A DNA stretch of 64,000 nt from Pseudomonas fuscovaginae SE-1 (lineage in GTDB: Bacteria; Pseudomonadota; Gammaproteobacteria; Pseudomonadales; Pseudomonadaceae): positions 1-64,000 of the forward strand of contig NZ_AQOH01000021.1 in the NCBI RefSeq assembly GCF_000364705.1, written 5' to 3'. Made by a program: the position numbers and the translations under genes. The notes under the pieces are model-generated. The model saw nothing but the letters and a program-made list of their open reading frames with translations, was not told the origin of the DNA and did not search any database. Of this stretch, positions 56,158-64,000 are shown in pieces. Positions within the stretch are counted from its first letter, which is position 1. The number at the start of each line of letters is the position of its first letter.

Positions 56158-57699
56158 TCAGGCGCTGCGGTTGGTAAAGGCGTGCAGCGCCTTTTCGATG
56201 CATTGCACGGTTTTGCCGAAGGCTTGCACGGTGATCTCCGAGAACGGCACGCCCTCCTGGTCGGCCAGCACCACCATTACCACTCGACCGTTGTTGCTCA
56301 GCGAGCGCAGCAGCAGATGTTCGCCGGGAAGAAACTGCGCCCGCAGGCTGTTGGGCAGCAGCGCCTGGAACTGGCGGGCGTTTTCTGGCGACAGGCGAAT
56401 CTGTGTCGGCTGGCTCATCAGTCGTTGCAGGAGCGTGCTCTGGGCCACCTGCAGGATCAGATTGTTCGCCTCGGCGGGAAGGCCGGCGGTCTGGTGGACC
56501 CGCAGGGCGCTGCGACTGCGATCGGTCATCAGGATCATCACCCGGCGCAGGCCGCAGGCCGCCAGGGCATCGCGGGCCACGGTGGTCAGGTGCATGGCGT
56601 TGGTGAAACGGCTGGGTTCTGCCAGCAATTGCGCGCAGTGCCGGCGCCAGAGGCCCATCGCCTCGGCGCTGGGGGCGGCGGCCGGCAGCAGGTCGGCATG
56701 CATGCGGCGCACATGCCACGGCCAGATCAGTGCTTCTGCCGGGTGCCACAGATCCTGCATCGAATGCTGGTTGGCGCTCTGGGCCGCCTGTTGGTGGATC
56801 TGCTGCTGCAACTCGTTCATCGGTTGTTGCAGGTAGAGGCTCGACAGGTACTGCCAGCGCAGACAGTGCGGGCTGTCCCAGGCCTGCTGCGCCGCCACGG
56901 CCAGGCCGTTGGCCAGCAGTACGGTGTTGGCGGGCTGGTTCAGCCAGCGGCGCAGTTCCGGGTCGGCATCCAGTCGCTGTTGCTGATGCAGGGGATTCCC
57001 GTCGTCGCGAGCGATATGCAGCGCCTGCACGAGGGTCTTGCGTTCGTTCAGCAGCAGTTGATAACCCTGGGTCACCCAGACCGGCAGGCGCCAGAACTCG
57101 GCCATGGCCAGGCACAGTTCCGGCAGGCGCACGCCGAACAGCTCCCGTTCGACCTTGGCGGCGGGTTCGTGTTTGTACAGCACCCGCAGCTCCCAGGTTT
57201 CGAGCAGCTTGGGATGGGTCAGTGCCAGCGGCCAGAGTGGGGCCAGGAACAGCAGGCTGCCCCAATGGATGTCCTGCCAGAGCCTGGCCAGGCGTGCGGC
57301 GAACAGGCCGTTGGCCTGTTGGCTGGCGTGCTGGCTGATCAGTTGCAACTGGCGCAGGGCGACCGGGATGTCTTCCGGCAGTCGCGCGGGGAGGCGTTCG
57401 AGCAACTCCTCGGTACGTTTCAGGCCGAGGCGATTGATCGCGATCTCAAGGTTTTCGGCCGGCTCGGTCATGCTGCCGTGGGTGTGATGATTGGCTTCGC
57501 AGATCACGCTCAGTGCCAGGGCTGGGCTATCCTGCATGAGTTCGGCAATGTCGCGCAGCGAGCTGCGGCTGTCGCGAATGGCCCGGCAGACGCGGTCATG
57601 ACTATCCTGCGGGACGGGCAGGCGCACGTCCTGCAGCAGCCGTGTCCAGCCTTGCAGGGTGTTCGGTCTTGCACTGGACACAGCCGTTCGATTCGTCAT
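56158..57699 (-). CDS. HDOD domain protein
   Basis: A 513-residue cytoplasmic protein. The N-terminal third (about residues 20-200) resembles an HDOD domain (VPQDSHDRVCRAIRDSRSSL then AELMQDSPALALSVICEANH), a catalytically silent HD-GYP relative used in signalling. A GAF-like region may lie near residues 330-480. It matches the PA4955 position and is divergent from motA. The neighbour suggests a link to motility or signalling, but that is inference. Confidence 0.78.
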   Translation of the reverse strand: MTNRTAVSSARPNTLQGWTRLLQDVRLPVPQDSHDRVCRAIRDSRSSLRDIAELMQDSPALALSVICEANHHTHGSMTEPAENLEIAINRLGLKRTEELLERLPARLPEDIPVALRQLQLISQHASQQANGLFAARLARLWQDIHWGSLLFLAPLWPLALTHPKLLETWELRVLYKHEPAAKVERELFGVRLPELCLAMAEFWRLPVWVTQGYQLLLNERKTLVQALHIARDDGNPLHQQQRLDADPELRRWLNQPANTVLLANGLAVAAQQAWDSPHCLRWQYLSSLYLQQPMNELQQQIHQQAAQSANQHSMQDLWHPAEALIWPWHVRRMHADLLPAAAPSAEAMGLWRRHCAQLLAEPSRFTNAMHLTTVARDALAACGLRRVMILMTDRSRSALRVHQTAGLPAEANNLILQVAQSTLLQRLMSQPTQIRLSPENARQFQALLPNSLRAQFLPGEHLLLRSLSNNGRVVMVVLADQEGVPFSEITVQAFGKTVQCIEKALHAFTNRSA

Positions 57700-57812
57700 G
57701 ATTAAGCGCGATCATCATCATTGGTGCGCCCGGGGTGGGCCTGGCGGCGCTCTGCTGGCCCCGCCGCCGAGGCCATGCAGTGCCGGTTTTCTGGCTTTTC
57801 GCCTGAACTGGC

Positions 57813-57839
57813 TATAGTCTGGCGCAGTTTCGCCGATAA
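57813..57839 (+). promoter_or_regulatory. Sigma-28 (FliA) promoter of motAB
   Basis: TATAGTCT (57813-57820), an 11-base spacer and GCCGATAA (57832-57839) match the FliA consensus TAAAGTTT-N11-GCCGATAA at 6 of 8 and 8 of 8 positions. Transcription would begin about 60 bases before the motA ATG. It places motAB in the late flagellar class. Confidence 0.85.
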
Positions 57840-57906
57840 GTAGAAGAAGAGATTTACTAACTTCCGAATATGACCTTGAACCCGACTCAACAAGTACTCT
57901 CATTCT

Positions 57907-58758
57907 ATGGCTAAAATCATCGGCATCATTGTCGTATTCGCGAGCGTGCTCGGCGGGTACGTGCTCTCCCACGGCAAGATCGCGGCGCTGATCCAGCCTT
58001 TCGAGGTCCTGATCATCGGCGGTGCCGCCCTGGGCGCTTTCCTGCAGTCCAACCCCGGCTACATGACCATGCACGTGGTCAAGAAATCCCTGAGCATGTT
58101 CGGCTCGCGCTTCAGCCATGCCTTCTATATGGAAGTGCTCGGCCTGATCTACGAGATCCTCAACAAGAGCCGTCGTGAAGGCATGATGGCGATCGAGGGT
58201 GACATCGAGGACGCCGCGGCCAGTCCTATCTTCGCCAAGTATCCTGCTGTCCTCAAGGATGAGCGCATGACCGCGTTCATCTGCGATTACCTGCGCATCA
58301 TGTCCTCGGGCAACATGGCTCCCCATGAACTGGAAGGCCTGTTCGAGATGGAACTGCTGAGCATGAAGGAAGAGCTCGAGCATCCATCCCATGCCGTCAC
58401 CGGCGTGGCCGACGGCATGCCCGGTTTCGGTATCGTGGCGGCGGTACTGGGTATCGTGGTGACCATGGCCTCCCTGGGGGATGGCGACCAGAAGTCCATC
58501 GGTCTGCACGTGGGTGCGGCACTGGTGGGTACCTTCTTCGGTATTCTCGCTGCCTATGGCTTCTTCGGTCCGCTGGCGCAATCGCTGGCCCACGATGCCA
58601 AGGAAGAGCTGAACGTCTACGAGGCGATCAAGGCCTCCCTGGTGGCCTCGGCCTCCGGCATGCCGCCGTCGCTGGCGGTGGAATTCGGGCGCAAGGTTCT
58701 CTATCCGAAGCATCGGCCGAGTTTCGCCGAGCTGGAACAAGCGGTTCGCGGTCGCTGA
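57907..58758 (+). CDS. motA: Flagellar motor stator protein MotA
   Basis: Inner-membrane stator subunit that conducts protons with MotB and pushes on FliG. The 283-residue protein has four membrane helices and a large cytoplasmic loop between helices 2 and 3. Conserved parts include VFASVLGGYVLSHGKIAALI at the start, the cytoplasmic RREGMMAIEGDIED loop and the GFGIVAAVLGIVVTM helix with the conserved proline at about 173. The first methionine has only a weak ribosome site. It precedes motB by three bases. A second stator set (motCD) is expected elsewhere in Pseudomonas. Confidence 0.95.
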   Translation: MAKIIGIIVVFASVLGGYVLSHGKIAALIQPFEVLIIGGAALGAFLQSNPGYMTMHVVKKSLSMFGSRFSHAFYMEVLGLIYEILNKSRREGMMAIEGDIEDAAASPIFAKYPAVLKDERMTAFICDYLRIMSSGNMAPHELEGLFEMELLSMKEELEHPSHAVTGVADGMPGFGIVAAVLGIVVTMASLGDGDQKSIGLHVGAALVGTFFGILAAYGFFGPLAQSLAHDAKEELNVYEAIKASLVASASGMPPSLAVEFGRKVLYPKHRPSFAELEQAVRGR

Positions 58759-58761
58759 GTC

Positions 58762-59811
58762 ATGGAGAATAATCAGCCGATCATCATCAAGCGCGTCAAG
58801 CGCTTTGGCGGCGGGCACCATGGCGGTGCCTGGAAAATCGCCTTCGCCGACTTCGCGACGGCGATGATGGCGTTCTTCCTGGTGTTGTGGCTGCTGTCCA
58901 CCGCGACCCCGGAGCAGAAGATCGCCATCGCCGGCTACTTCAAGGACCCGATCGGTTTCTCCGAGAGCGGTACGCCCTACATCATCGACCTGGGCGGTTC
59001 GCCGACGCTGGCGCCGGACAAGACGCTCAACCCGGAAGTGAAGTCCCAGCCGCAGCCGGACAAGGTCACGGTCGACACCGAACAGGTGGAGGGCATGGCC
59101 GAACAGCTCGAGAAGGAGCGCCTGGAGCTGCTCCTGCAGGAATTGCAGAACAAGGTCGATGAAAGTCCGCAACTGCAGAAATTCAAGGACCAGATCCTGT
59201 TCGAGATCACCCCGGACGGCTTGCGTATCCAGATCATGGACGCGGAAAACCGGCCGATGTTCGACTCCGGCAGTGCGCGTCTGAAGCCTTACTTCGAGGA
59301 CATCCTGCTGGCGATGGCCGACACCATCAAGGCGGTACCGAACAAGGTCAGCATCAGCGGCCATACCGATGCCAAGCCATATGCAGGCACTGGTGATTTC
59401 GGCAACTGGGAACTGTCGGCCAACCGCGCCAACGCCGCGCGTCGGGCGCTGGTGGCCGGCAGCTATCCGGACTCCCAAGTGGCGCGGGTGGTGGGTTATG
59501 CCTCGTCGGCGCTGTTCGACAAGGCGGATCCGTTCAACCCGGTCAACCGCCGTATCGACATCGTCGTGCTGACCAAGAGGGCCCAGAAAGCCATCGAGGG
59601 TGAGCAGGGGGCGGACGAGGCCAAGCCGGATGCCAATGCGCCGGCGACCCCTGGCGTGCCAGGTGCTTCGAGCGCTGCGCCAGCCGATCCGAATGCGCTG
59701 CCGGCGGACAAGCAGCCGCTGCCGGCCCACGAGGTGCGTCAACGCCTGAACATCTTCGAGGATGGCGTATTGAAGATGGACGAGACGGGCAAGCCCAGAA
59801 CCGGCTCCTGA
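58762..59811 (+). CDS. motB: Flagellar motor stator protein MotB
   Basis: Peptidoglycan-anchored stator subunit. The 349-residue protein has one membrane helix near residues 27-47, in which D30 (IAFADFATAMMAF) is the proton-binding aspartate. The plug and linker follow. The OmpA-like peptidoglycan-binding domain includes ISGHTDAKPYAG near residue 200 and NRRIDIVV near 260. The C-terminal 70 residues are rich in Ala, Pro and Asp. ATG 58762 overlaps none of motA. A strong terminator follows. Confidence 0.95.
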   Translation: MENNQPIIIKRVKRFGGGHHGGAWKIAFADFATAMMAFFLVLWLLSTATPEQKIAIAGYFKDPIGFSESGTPYIIDLGGSPTLAPDKTLNPEVKSQPQPDKVTVDTEQVEGMAEQLEKERLELLLQELQNKVDESPQLQKFKDQILFEITPDGLRIQIMDAENRPMFDSGSARLKPYFEDILLAMADTIKAVPNKVSISGHTDAKPYAGTGDFGNWELSANRANAARRALVAGSYPDSQVARVVGYASSALFDKADPFNPVNRRIDIVVLTKRAQKAIEGEQGADEAKPDANAPATPGVPGASSAAPADPNALPADKQPLPAHEVRQRLNIFEDGVLKMDETGKPRTGS

Positions 59812-59816
59812 GCCAG

Positions 59817-59853
59817 AAACGACAAGGCCGCGATCATCGCGGCCTTGTCGTTT
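59817..59853. terminator. Intrinsic terminator between motB and rsgA
   Basis: AAACGACAAGGCCGCGA and TCGCGGCCTTGTCGTTT are perfect 17-base arms around TCA. It lies between convergent genes and can serve both. Confidence 0.85.
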
Positions 59854-59861
59854 GGGTCATC

Positions 59862-60893
59862 TCAATAGCTGTCTTGCGGCAGGCTGGCGATGATCGAGCG
59901 GTAGCTGTTCATTCGCTGCTGCTGGATACGCCCGTCTTCCAGAGCCTTGAGCAGGGCGCAACCGGGCTCGCGGTCATGCTTGCAGTCGCGGAAGCGGCAG
60001 GTGCCGAGCAGGTCGGTGAACTCGATGAAACCGGCTTCGACATCGGCGCGGCTGACGTGGCCCAGGCCGAATTCGCGAATACCCGGGGAGTCGATCAGTT
60101 CGCCGCCGCCGGGGAAGTGGAACAGGCGCGCGGTGGTGGTGGTGTGGGTGCCCTGGCCGGACAGCTCGGAGAGCGGACCCACGCGGGTTTCCACCTCGGG
60201 CAGCAGGCTGTTGACCAGCGACGACTTGCCGACCCCTGACTGGCCGACGAACACGCTGATGCGCCCGTCCAACTGCTGTTGAAGCTGCTCCATGCCATTG
60301 CCGTGATGAGCCGAGACCTCCAGCAGCGGATAGCCCAGTTGCCTATAGACCGCCAGCAGCGCATTCAGGGCTGGGGCGTTGTGCTCGTCGATCAGGTCGA
60401 ACTTGTTCAGTAGCAGCAGCGGCCGGATGCCCGCGTGCTCGGCGGCCACCAGGTAGCGATCGATCAGGTTGGCGTGGGGTTCAGGCAGCGGAGCGAAGAC
60501 GATCACGATCATGTCGACGTTGGCCGCCACCGGCTTGAGCTGGCCGCGGCTGTCCGGGCGCTTGAGTTCGGTGGTGCGTGGCAGTTGCGCGACGATCACG
60601 CCGATGCCCTGGTTGCCGGGGCGCCAGACTACCTGGTCGCCGGTCACCAGCGCCGGCAGGTTGGCCCGCAGGTGGCAGCGGAACACCTGGCCCTTGAGTT
60701 CGCCCTCCAGGGCCTCGACCTCGACCTGCACACCGAAGTGCGCAATCACCAGGCCGGTCTGTTCGGGGCCCAGGTCGCCGCCCTCCAGTGCTTCCACGGC
60801 CTGTGACTCGCGTTTGGCGGCGCGTGCGGCGCGTTCGCCCTGGATCTTTTCGATGCGCCAGTTCTGGCGGCGGTTGAGCTGGCGTTTGGCCAT
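59862..60893 (-). CDS. rsgA: Ribosome small-subunit GTPase RsgA
   Basis: Late 30S assembly GTPase with a circularly permuted G domain. The 343-residue protein has an N-terminal OB fold. Its G motifs come in permuted order: LNKFDLID (G4) near residue 160, [12 protein letters not shown] (G1) near 222, and [10 protein letters not shown] (G3) near 270. The C-terminal zinc motif is C-x4-C-x-H-x5-C ([14 protein letters not shown]). The ATG at 60893 starts the basic leader [13 protein letters not shown]. It is divergent from orn, as in E. coli. Confidence 0.96.
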   Translation of the reverse strand: MAKRQLNRRQNWRIEKIQGERAARAAKRESQAVEALEGGDLGPEQTGLVIAHFGVQVEVEALEGELKGQVFRCHLRANLPALVTGDQVVWRPGNQGIGVIVAQLPRTTELKRPDSRGQLKPVAANVDMIVIVFAPLPEPHANLIDRYLVAAEHAGIRPLLLLNKFDLIDEHNAPALNALLAVYRQLGYPLLEVSAHHGNGMEQLQQQLDGRISVFVGQSGVGKSSLVNSLLPEVETRVGPLSELSGQGTHTTTTARLFHFPGGGELIDSPGIREFGLGHVSRADVEAGFIEFTDLLGTCRFRDCKHDREPGCALLKALEDGRIQQQRMNSYRSIIASLPQDSY

Positions 60894-61003
60894 TGGTGTT
60901 CCGTGTGGTCGAATCGTCGGGGAGGGTCAAGCGGTCGCGAGTTTAGCACGCCCGGCAAGCGCAGCCTGCGCTAAACTGTGCGGCTATGCCGAGGAGTCAA
61001 GCT

Positions 61004-61546
61004 ATGCAAAATCCACAGAACCTGATCTGGATCGACCTGGAGATGACCGGTCTCAACCCGGACACCGATGTCATCATCGAAATGGCCACCATCGTCACCG
61101 ACAGCGATCTCAACACCCTGGCCGAAGGCCCGGTGATCGCCATCCACCAGAGCGACGAGATCCTGGCCGGCATGGATGAGTGGAACACTCGCCAGCACGG
61201 CGGTTCGGGCCTGACCCAGCGCGTGCGCGAGAGCCGCATCGGCATGGCCGAGGCCGAGGCGCAGACCATTGCCTTCCTGGAGCAGTGGGTGCCCAGGGGC
61301 AAGTCGCCGATCTGTGGCAACAGCATCTGCCAGGACCGCCGCTTTCTCGCGCGCCACATGAAATCCCTGGAAAGCTATTTCCACTACCGCAACCTGGATG
61401 TCTCGACCTTGAAGGAGCTGGCGGCACGCTGGGCGCCGCAAGTGCGTGACAGCTTCCAGAAAGGCAGTACCCACCTGGCGTTGGACGACATCCGCGAATC
61501 GATCGCCGAGCTGCAGCACTACCGCAAGCACTTCATCAAGTTCTGA
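61004..61546 (+). CDS. orn: Oligoribonuclease
   Basis: Essential 3'-5' exoribonuclease of the DEDDh family that degrades dinucleotides, including pGpG from c-di-GMP turnover. The 180-residue protein has D11 and E13 in [11 protein letters not shown] and the DEDDh end motif in [14 protein letters not shown] near residue 158. ATG 61004 follows GAGGAG; an in-frame ATG at 60986 would add six residues. Confidence 0.97.
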   Translation: MQNPQNLIWIDLEMTGLNPDTDVIIEMATIVTDSDLNTLAEGPVIAIHQSDEILAGMDEWNTRQHGGSGLTQRVRESRIGMAEAEAQTIAFLEQWVPRGKSPICGNSICQDRRFLARHMKSLESYFHYRNLDVSTLKELAARWAPQVRDSFQKGSTHLALDDIRESIAELQHYRKHFIKF

Positions 61547-61669
61547 GCGGTCGCGGGAGGCTCCTGCGGTGATCAGTGGGCCCCGGAGTGACTGGCCCGG
61601 CGGTTGCGCTCTTTTGGTGCGCCGGGCAAATGAGTAGACTGCGCGGCTTCTCCTGCCCGGATCGCCATC

Positions 61670-62281
61670 ATGCTGCTGATGCTCTACCTCGTCGCCATTA
61701 CCGCTGAAGCCATGACCGGGGCGCTGTCGGCCGGACGACGCGGCATGGACTGGTTCGGCGTGGTGCTGATCGCTTGCGTCACCGCTCTGGGCGGTGGCTC
61801 GGTGCGCGACGTGTTGCTGGGGCATTACCCGCTGACCTGGGTCAAGCACCCGGAATACCTGGTGCTGACCTCGGTCGCGGCCCTGGTGACGGTGTTCATC
61901 GCCCCGCTGATGCGCCACCTGCGTTCGCTGTTCCTGGTGCTCGATGCGCTGGGCCTGGTGGCCTTCACCCTGATCGGCTGCATGACGGCCCTGGAAATGG
62001 GACAGGGCCTGATGGTGGCCTCGGTCAGCGGGGTGATTACCGGCGTATTCGGTGGCGTGTTGCGGGATATCTTCTGCAATGACATCCCACTGGTATTCCG
62101 CCGTGAGCTCTATGCCAGCGTCTCCTTCGCCGCCGCCTGGTGCTTCCTGGGTTGCACCTACTGGCAGTTACCCAGCGAGCAGGCGATTCTGATCACGCTG
62201 TTCGGCGGGTTCCTGCTGCGCCTCCTGGCGATCCGCTTTCACTGGGAAATGCCCAAGTTCATCTACAACGACGCCCACTGA
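61670..62281 (+). CDS. TRIC-type (YadS/UPF0126) membrane protein
   Basis: A 203-residue inner-membrane protein with about seven helices arranged as two similar halves. Each half has a conserved glycine-rich turn followed by RDV or RDI (ALGGGSVRDVLLGHYPL and GVFGGVLRDIFCNDIPLVFR). The family is a trimeric intracellular cation channel relative, but its transported ion in bacteria is not settled. The ATG at 61670 begins LLMLYLVAITAEAMTGAL. It is convergent with queG, ending 5 bases from it. Confidence 0.82.
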   Translation: MLLMLYLVAITAEAMTGALSAGRRGMDWFGVVLIACVTALGGGSVRDVLLGHYPLTWVKHPEYLVLTSVAALVTVFIAPLMRHLRSLFLVLDALGLVAFTLIGCMTALEMGQGLMVASVSGVITGVFGGVLRDIFCNDIPLVFRRELYASVSFAAAWCFLGCTYWQLPSEQAILITLFGGFLLRLLAIRFHWEMPKFIYNDAH

Positions 62282-62286
62282 AGGCA

Positions 62287-63366
62287 CTAGCCTGGTTGCC
62301 CGGCTCGCTCGGCATGCTGGTTCAGGGCCCATTGCACATGCTCCCGGACCAGTTCCGAGGGATAGTCCCGCCGGCTGTTGAGGGCTTCGAGCACGTTGAT
62401 GGTTGATGGCGCGTTGCCCAGGCCAACGGCCAGGTTGCGCAGCCAGCGTTCGTAGCCGGCCCGGCGCAGTGGCGAGCCCTCGGTGTTCTTCAGGAAGGTT
62501 TCCTCGTCCCAGCGGAACAGCTCTGCCAGCCCGGCGTTATCCAGGCTGTGCCGGGGTTGGAAGTCGCTCTCGGTGCTGGGGCGGGCGAAGCGGTTCCACG
62601 GGCAGACGACCTGGCAGTCGTCGCAACCGAATACCCGGTTGCCGATCAGCGGGCGCAGTTCTTCCGGAATGGCCGTCTTCAGCTCGATGGTCAGGTAGGA
62701 AATGCAGCGTCGGGCATCCAGCACGTAGGGGCCGACGAATGCTGCCGTGGGACAGATATCCATGCATGCCGAGCAACGGCCGCAATGCTCCGTGGCATGA
62801 GGCTCGTCCACCGGTAGCGGCAGGTCGACGAACAGCTCGCCAAGAAAGAAGTAGCTGCCGGCCTTGCGATTGAGTACCAGGGTGTTCTTGCCGATCCAGC
62901 CCAGCCCGGCCTGTTCGGCGATGGCTTTCTCCAGCACCGGGGCGCTGTCGACGAAGGCGCGGTAGCCGAAGGGGCCGATCACCTGCTGGATGCGCTCGGC
63001 CAGCTGTTGCAGGCGTTTGCGGATCAGCTTGTGATAATCGCGCCCCAGGGCATAGCGTGAAACGTAGGCCTTTTCCGGTTCGGCCAGGCGCTGGACCATC
63101 TGCGTATCGCCCGGCAGGTAATCCATGCGCAGCGAGACCACCCGCAGCGTGCCCGGCACCAGTTCGTCCGGGTGCGAGCGTTTGCTGCCGTGGGCCCCCA
63201 TGTAGTCCATGTCGCCGTGATAGCCCGCATCCAGCCAGCGCTGCAGGTGCTGCTCGTGTTCGCCCAGTTCCAGGCCTGCGATGCCCACCTGCTGGAAGCC
63301 CAGTTCGCGAGCCCATTGTTTGATGGATTGGGCAAGGGCGGGGAGGTCGAGGCTATTTACAGGCAT
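62287..63366 (-). CDS. queG: Epoxyqueuosine reductase
   Basis: Cobalamin- and [4Fe-4S]-dependent enzyme that finishes queuosine in tRNA. The 359-residue protein has the two ferredoxin-type motifs CGRCSACMDICP and CDDCQVVCPWN near residues 190-250, and the N-terminal LGFQQVGIAGLELGEHEQHL. ATG 63366 is chosen because the family begins there; longer in-frame reading to 63711 would run into nnrD. It is divergent from nnrD, with 63 bases between. Confidence 0.95.
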   Translation of the reverse strand: MPVNSLDLPALAQSIKQWARELGFQQVGIAGLELGEHEQHLQRWLDAGYHGDMDYMGAHGSKRSHPDELVPGTLRVVSLRMDYLPGDTQMVQRLAEPEKAYVSRYALGRDYHKLIRKRLQQLAERIQQVIGPFGYRAFVDSAPVLEKAIAEQAGLGWIGKNTLVLNRKAGSYFFLGELFVDLPLPVDEPHATEHCGRCSACMDICPTAAFVGPYVLDARRCISYLTIELKTAIPEELRPLIGNRVFGCDDCQVVCPWNRFARPSTESDFQPRHSLDNAGLAELFRWDEETFLKNTEGSPLRRAGYERWLRNLAVGLGNAPSTINVLEALNSRRDYPSELVREHVQWALNQHAERAGQPG

Positions 63367-63429
63367 GAGACAGGAGAAACCTAGGCTTTGGTGCGTATAA
63401 TTCTGCCAGACATCGGAGCCGAACGACGC

Positions 63430-64000
63430 ATGCCGCAGACCAAACCGCCTTTTCCCGATATTCAGTCGCTGACACCGGCGACCTTGCCGAGGCTTCCCGC
63501 GCGTCAGCCGGCTGCCCACAAGGGCCAGTTCGGCCATGTGCTGCTGATCGGCGGTGACCGGCGTTTTGGCGGAGCGATCCTGCTCGCTGCCGAGACGGCC
63601 CTGCGCGGTGGTGCCGGGCTGGTCTCCCTGGCCACGCGCCCGGAGCATGTGGCGGCCTCGCTCGCGCGCCTGCCCGAAGTGATGGTGCTGGGCGTCGAGT
63701 CGGCCAACCAACTGATGGAAGTCCTCCGGCAGGCCAGCGTGGTGGTGGTCGGCCCGGGCCTTGGGCAGTTCGCCTGGAGTCGCAGCCTGCTCTCGGTGGC
63801 GGCGAATGCCTTAGTGGCGCAGGTCTGGGATGCCGATGCGCTGAACCTGCTGGCCAGTGGCGAGGCGTGTCTGCCGGCCGACAGCGTGATCACCCCGCAT
63901 CCGGGGGAAGCGGCGCGATTGCTCGGGCTGACGACTGCCCAGGTGCAGGCCGATCGGGCGGGCGCGGCGCGGGCGTTGGCGACGAAGTACCAGGCGGTCT
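63430..64000 (+). CDS. nnrD: ADP-dependent NAD(P)H-hydrate dehydratase (5' part)
   Basis: Repairs hydrated NAD(P)H. The window cuts the gene after 190 codons. The visible part is the YjeF C-terminal (ribokinase-like) domain only: GHVLLIGGDRRFGGAILLAA, then VWDADALNLLASGEACLPAD and TPHPGEAARLLG. No epimerase domain is in front, so this is the stand-alone form seen in several gammaproteobacteria. ATG 63430 directly precedes PQTKPPFPD. In Pseudomonas tsaE and amiB usually follow. Confidence 0.92.
   Translation, partial: MPQTKPPFPDIQSLTPATLPRLPARQPAAHKGQFGHVLLIGGDRRFGGAILLAAETALRGGAGLVSLATRPEHVAASLARLPEVMVLGVESANQLMEVLRQASVVVVGPGLGQFAWSRSLLSVAANALVAQVWDADALNLLASGEACLPADSVITPHPGEAARLLGLTTAQVQADRAGAARALATKYQAV

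Noticed and set aside
54198..56177. 659-codon open frame opposite psd and rhdA
   Set aside because: It spans two well-identified genes and their gap, and has no protein-like motif.
57718..59742. 674-codon open frame opposite motA and motB
   Set aside because: It reads through the FliA promoter and both stator genes; low-complexity residues typical of a shadow frame.

Overview
The window looks like a chromosomal core region of a fluorescent-type Pseudomonas. The gene order aceF-aceE-glnE-waaFCGP ... msbA-hldE ... waaA-tolC-thiC ... parE-parC ... serB-psd-rhdA-motAB-rsgA-orn-queG-nnrD follows the P. aeruginosa PA5016 to PA4949 arrangement as I remember it. The DNA is GC-rich and carries Pseudomonas-type intergenic repeats. 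Some P. aeruginosa neighbours are missing: no ilvE between glnE and waaF, and no fimX after serB. This is why I favour a fluorescens/putida-group strain. No rRNA, tRNA, CRISPR array, insertion sequence or prophage was seen.

Region 1 (1-6566): the pyruvate dehydrogenase genes aceE-aceF read leftward, and glnE reads rightward. The gap between them carries two copies of a palindrome, GTAGT-N3-ACTAC. One copy sits inside the probable aceE promoter.

Region 2 (6674-27924): a 21-kb cluster for the LPS inner and outer core. It holds heptosyltransferases (waaF, waaC), a glucosyltransferase (waaG), several kinase-fold proteins (waaP, wapP, wapQ, a two-domain protein, and a small one beside waaL), a carbamoyltransferase (wapO), glycosyltransferases (wapH, ssg, wapR), a mig-14-like gene, a PIG-L deacetylase (dnpA), the O-antigen ligase waaL, the flippase msbA and the heptose-activating hldE. 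Most genes overlap by a few bases, which implies translational coupling. Between msbA and hldE lies a two-gene insert: a PAPS-type sulfotransferase gene with AT-rich composition, overlapping a stand-alone APS kinase gene (cysC). I infer a module that makes PAPS locally and sulfates a surface glycan, possibly the LPS core itself. This is the best candidate for an undescribed system in the window.

Region 3 (27967-35215): an unknown gene, an aldo/keto reductase and FAD oxidoreductase pair, an SMR efflux pump divergent from a LysR regulator, the Kdo transferase waaA, and a TolC outer-membrane channel.

Region 4 (35216-39750): a TPP riboswitch controlling thiC, a very large nested inverted repeat with a strong terminator, a CytX-type transporter that probably imports the thiamin pyrimidine precursor, and a convergent overlapping lipoprotein gene.

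Region 5 (39960-49284): nudF, a DUF1249 gene, cpdA and yqiA, then parE, two small envelope or secreted protein genes, parC, and a PqiC-like lipoprotein gene. All read rightward.

Region 6 (49354-64000): a YtjB/AhpA membrane protein divergent from serB, an uncharacterised 601-residue protein, psd, rhdA, an HDOD protein, motAB behind a clear sigma-28 (FliA) promoter, rsgA, orn, a TRIC-type membrane protein, queG, and the start of nnrD, which is cut by the window edge.
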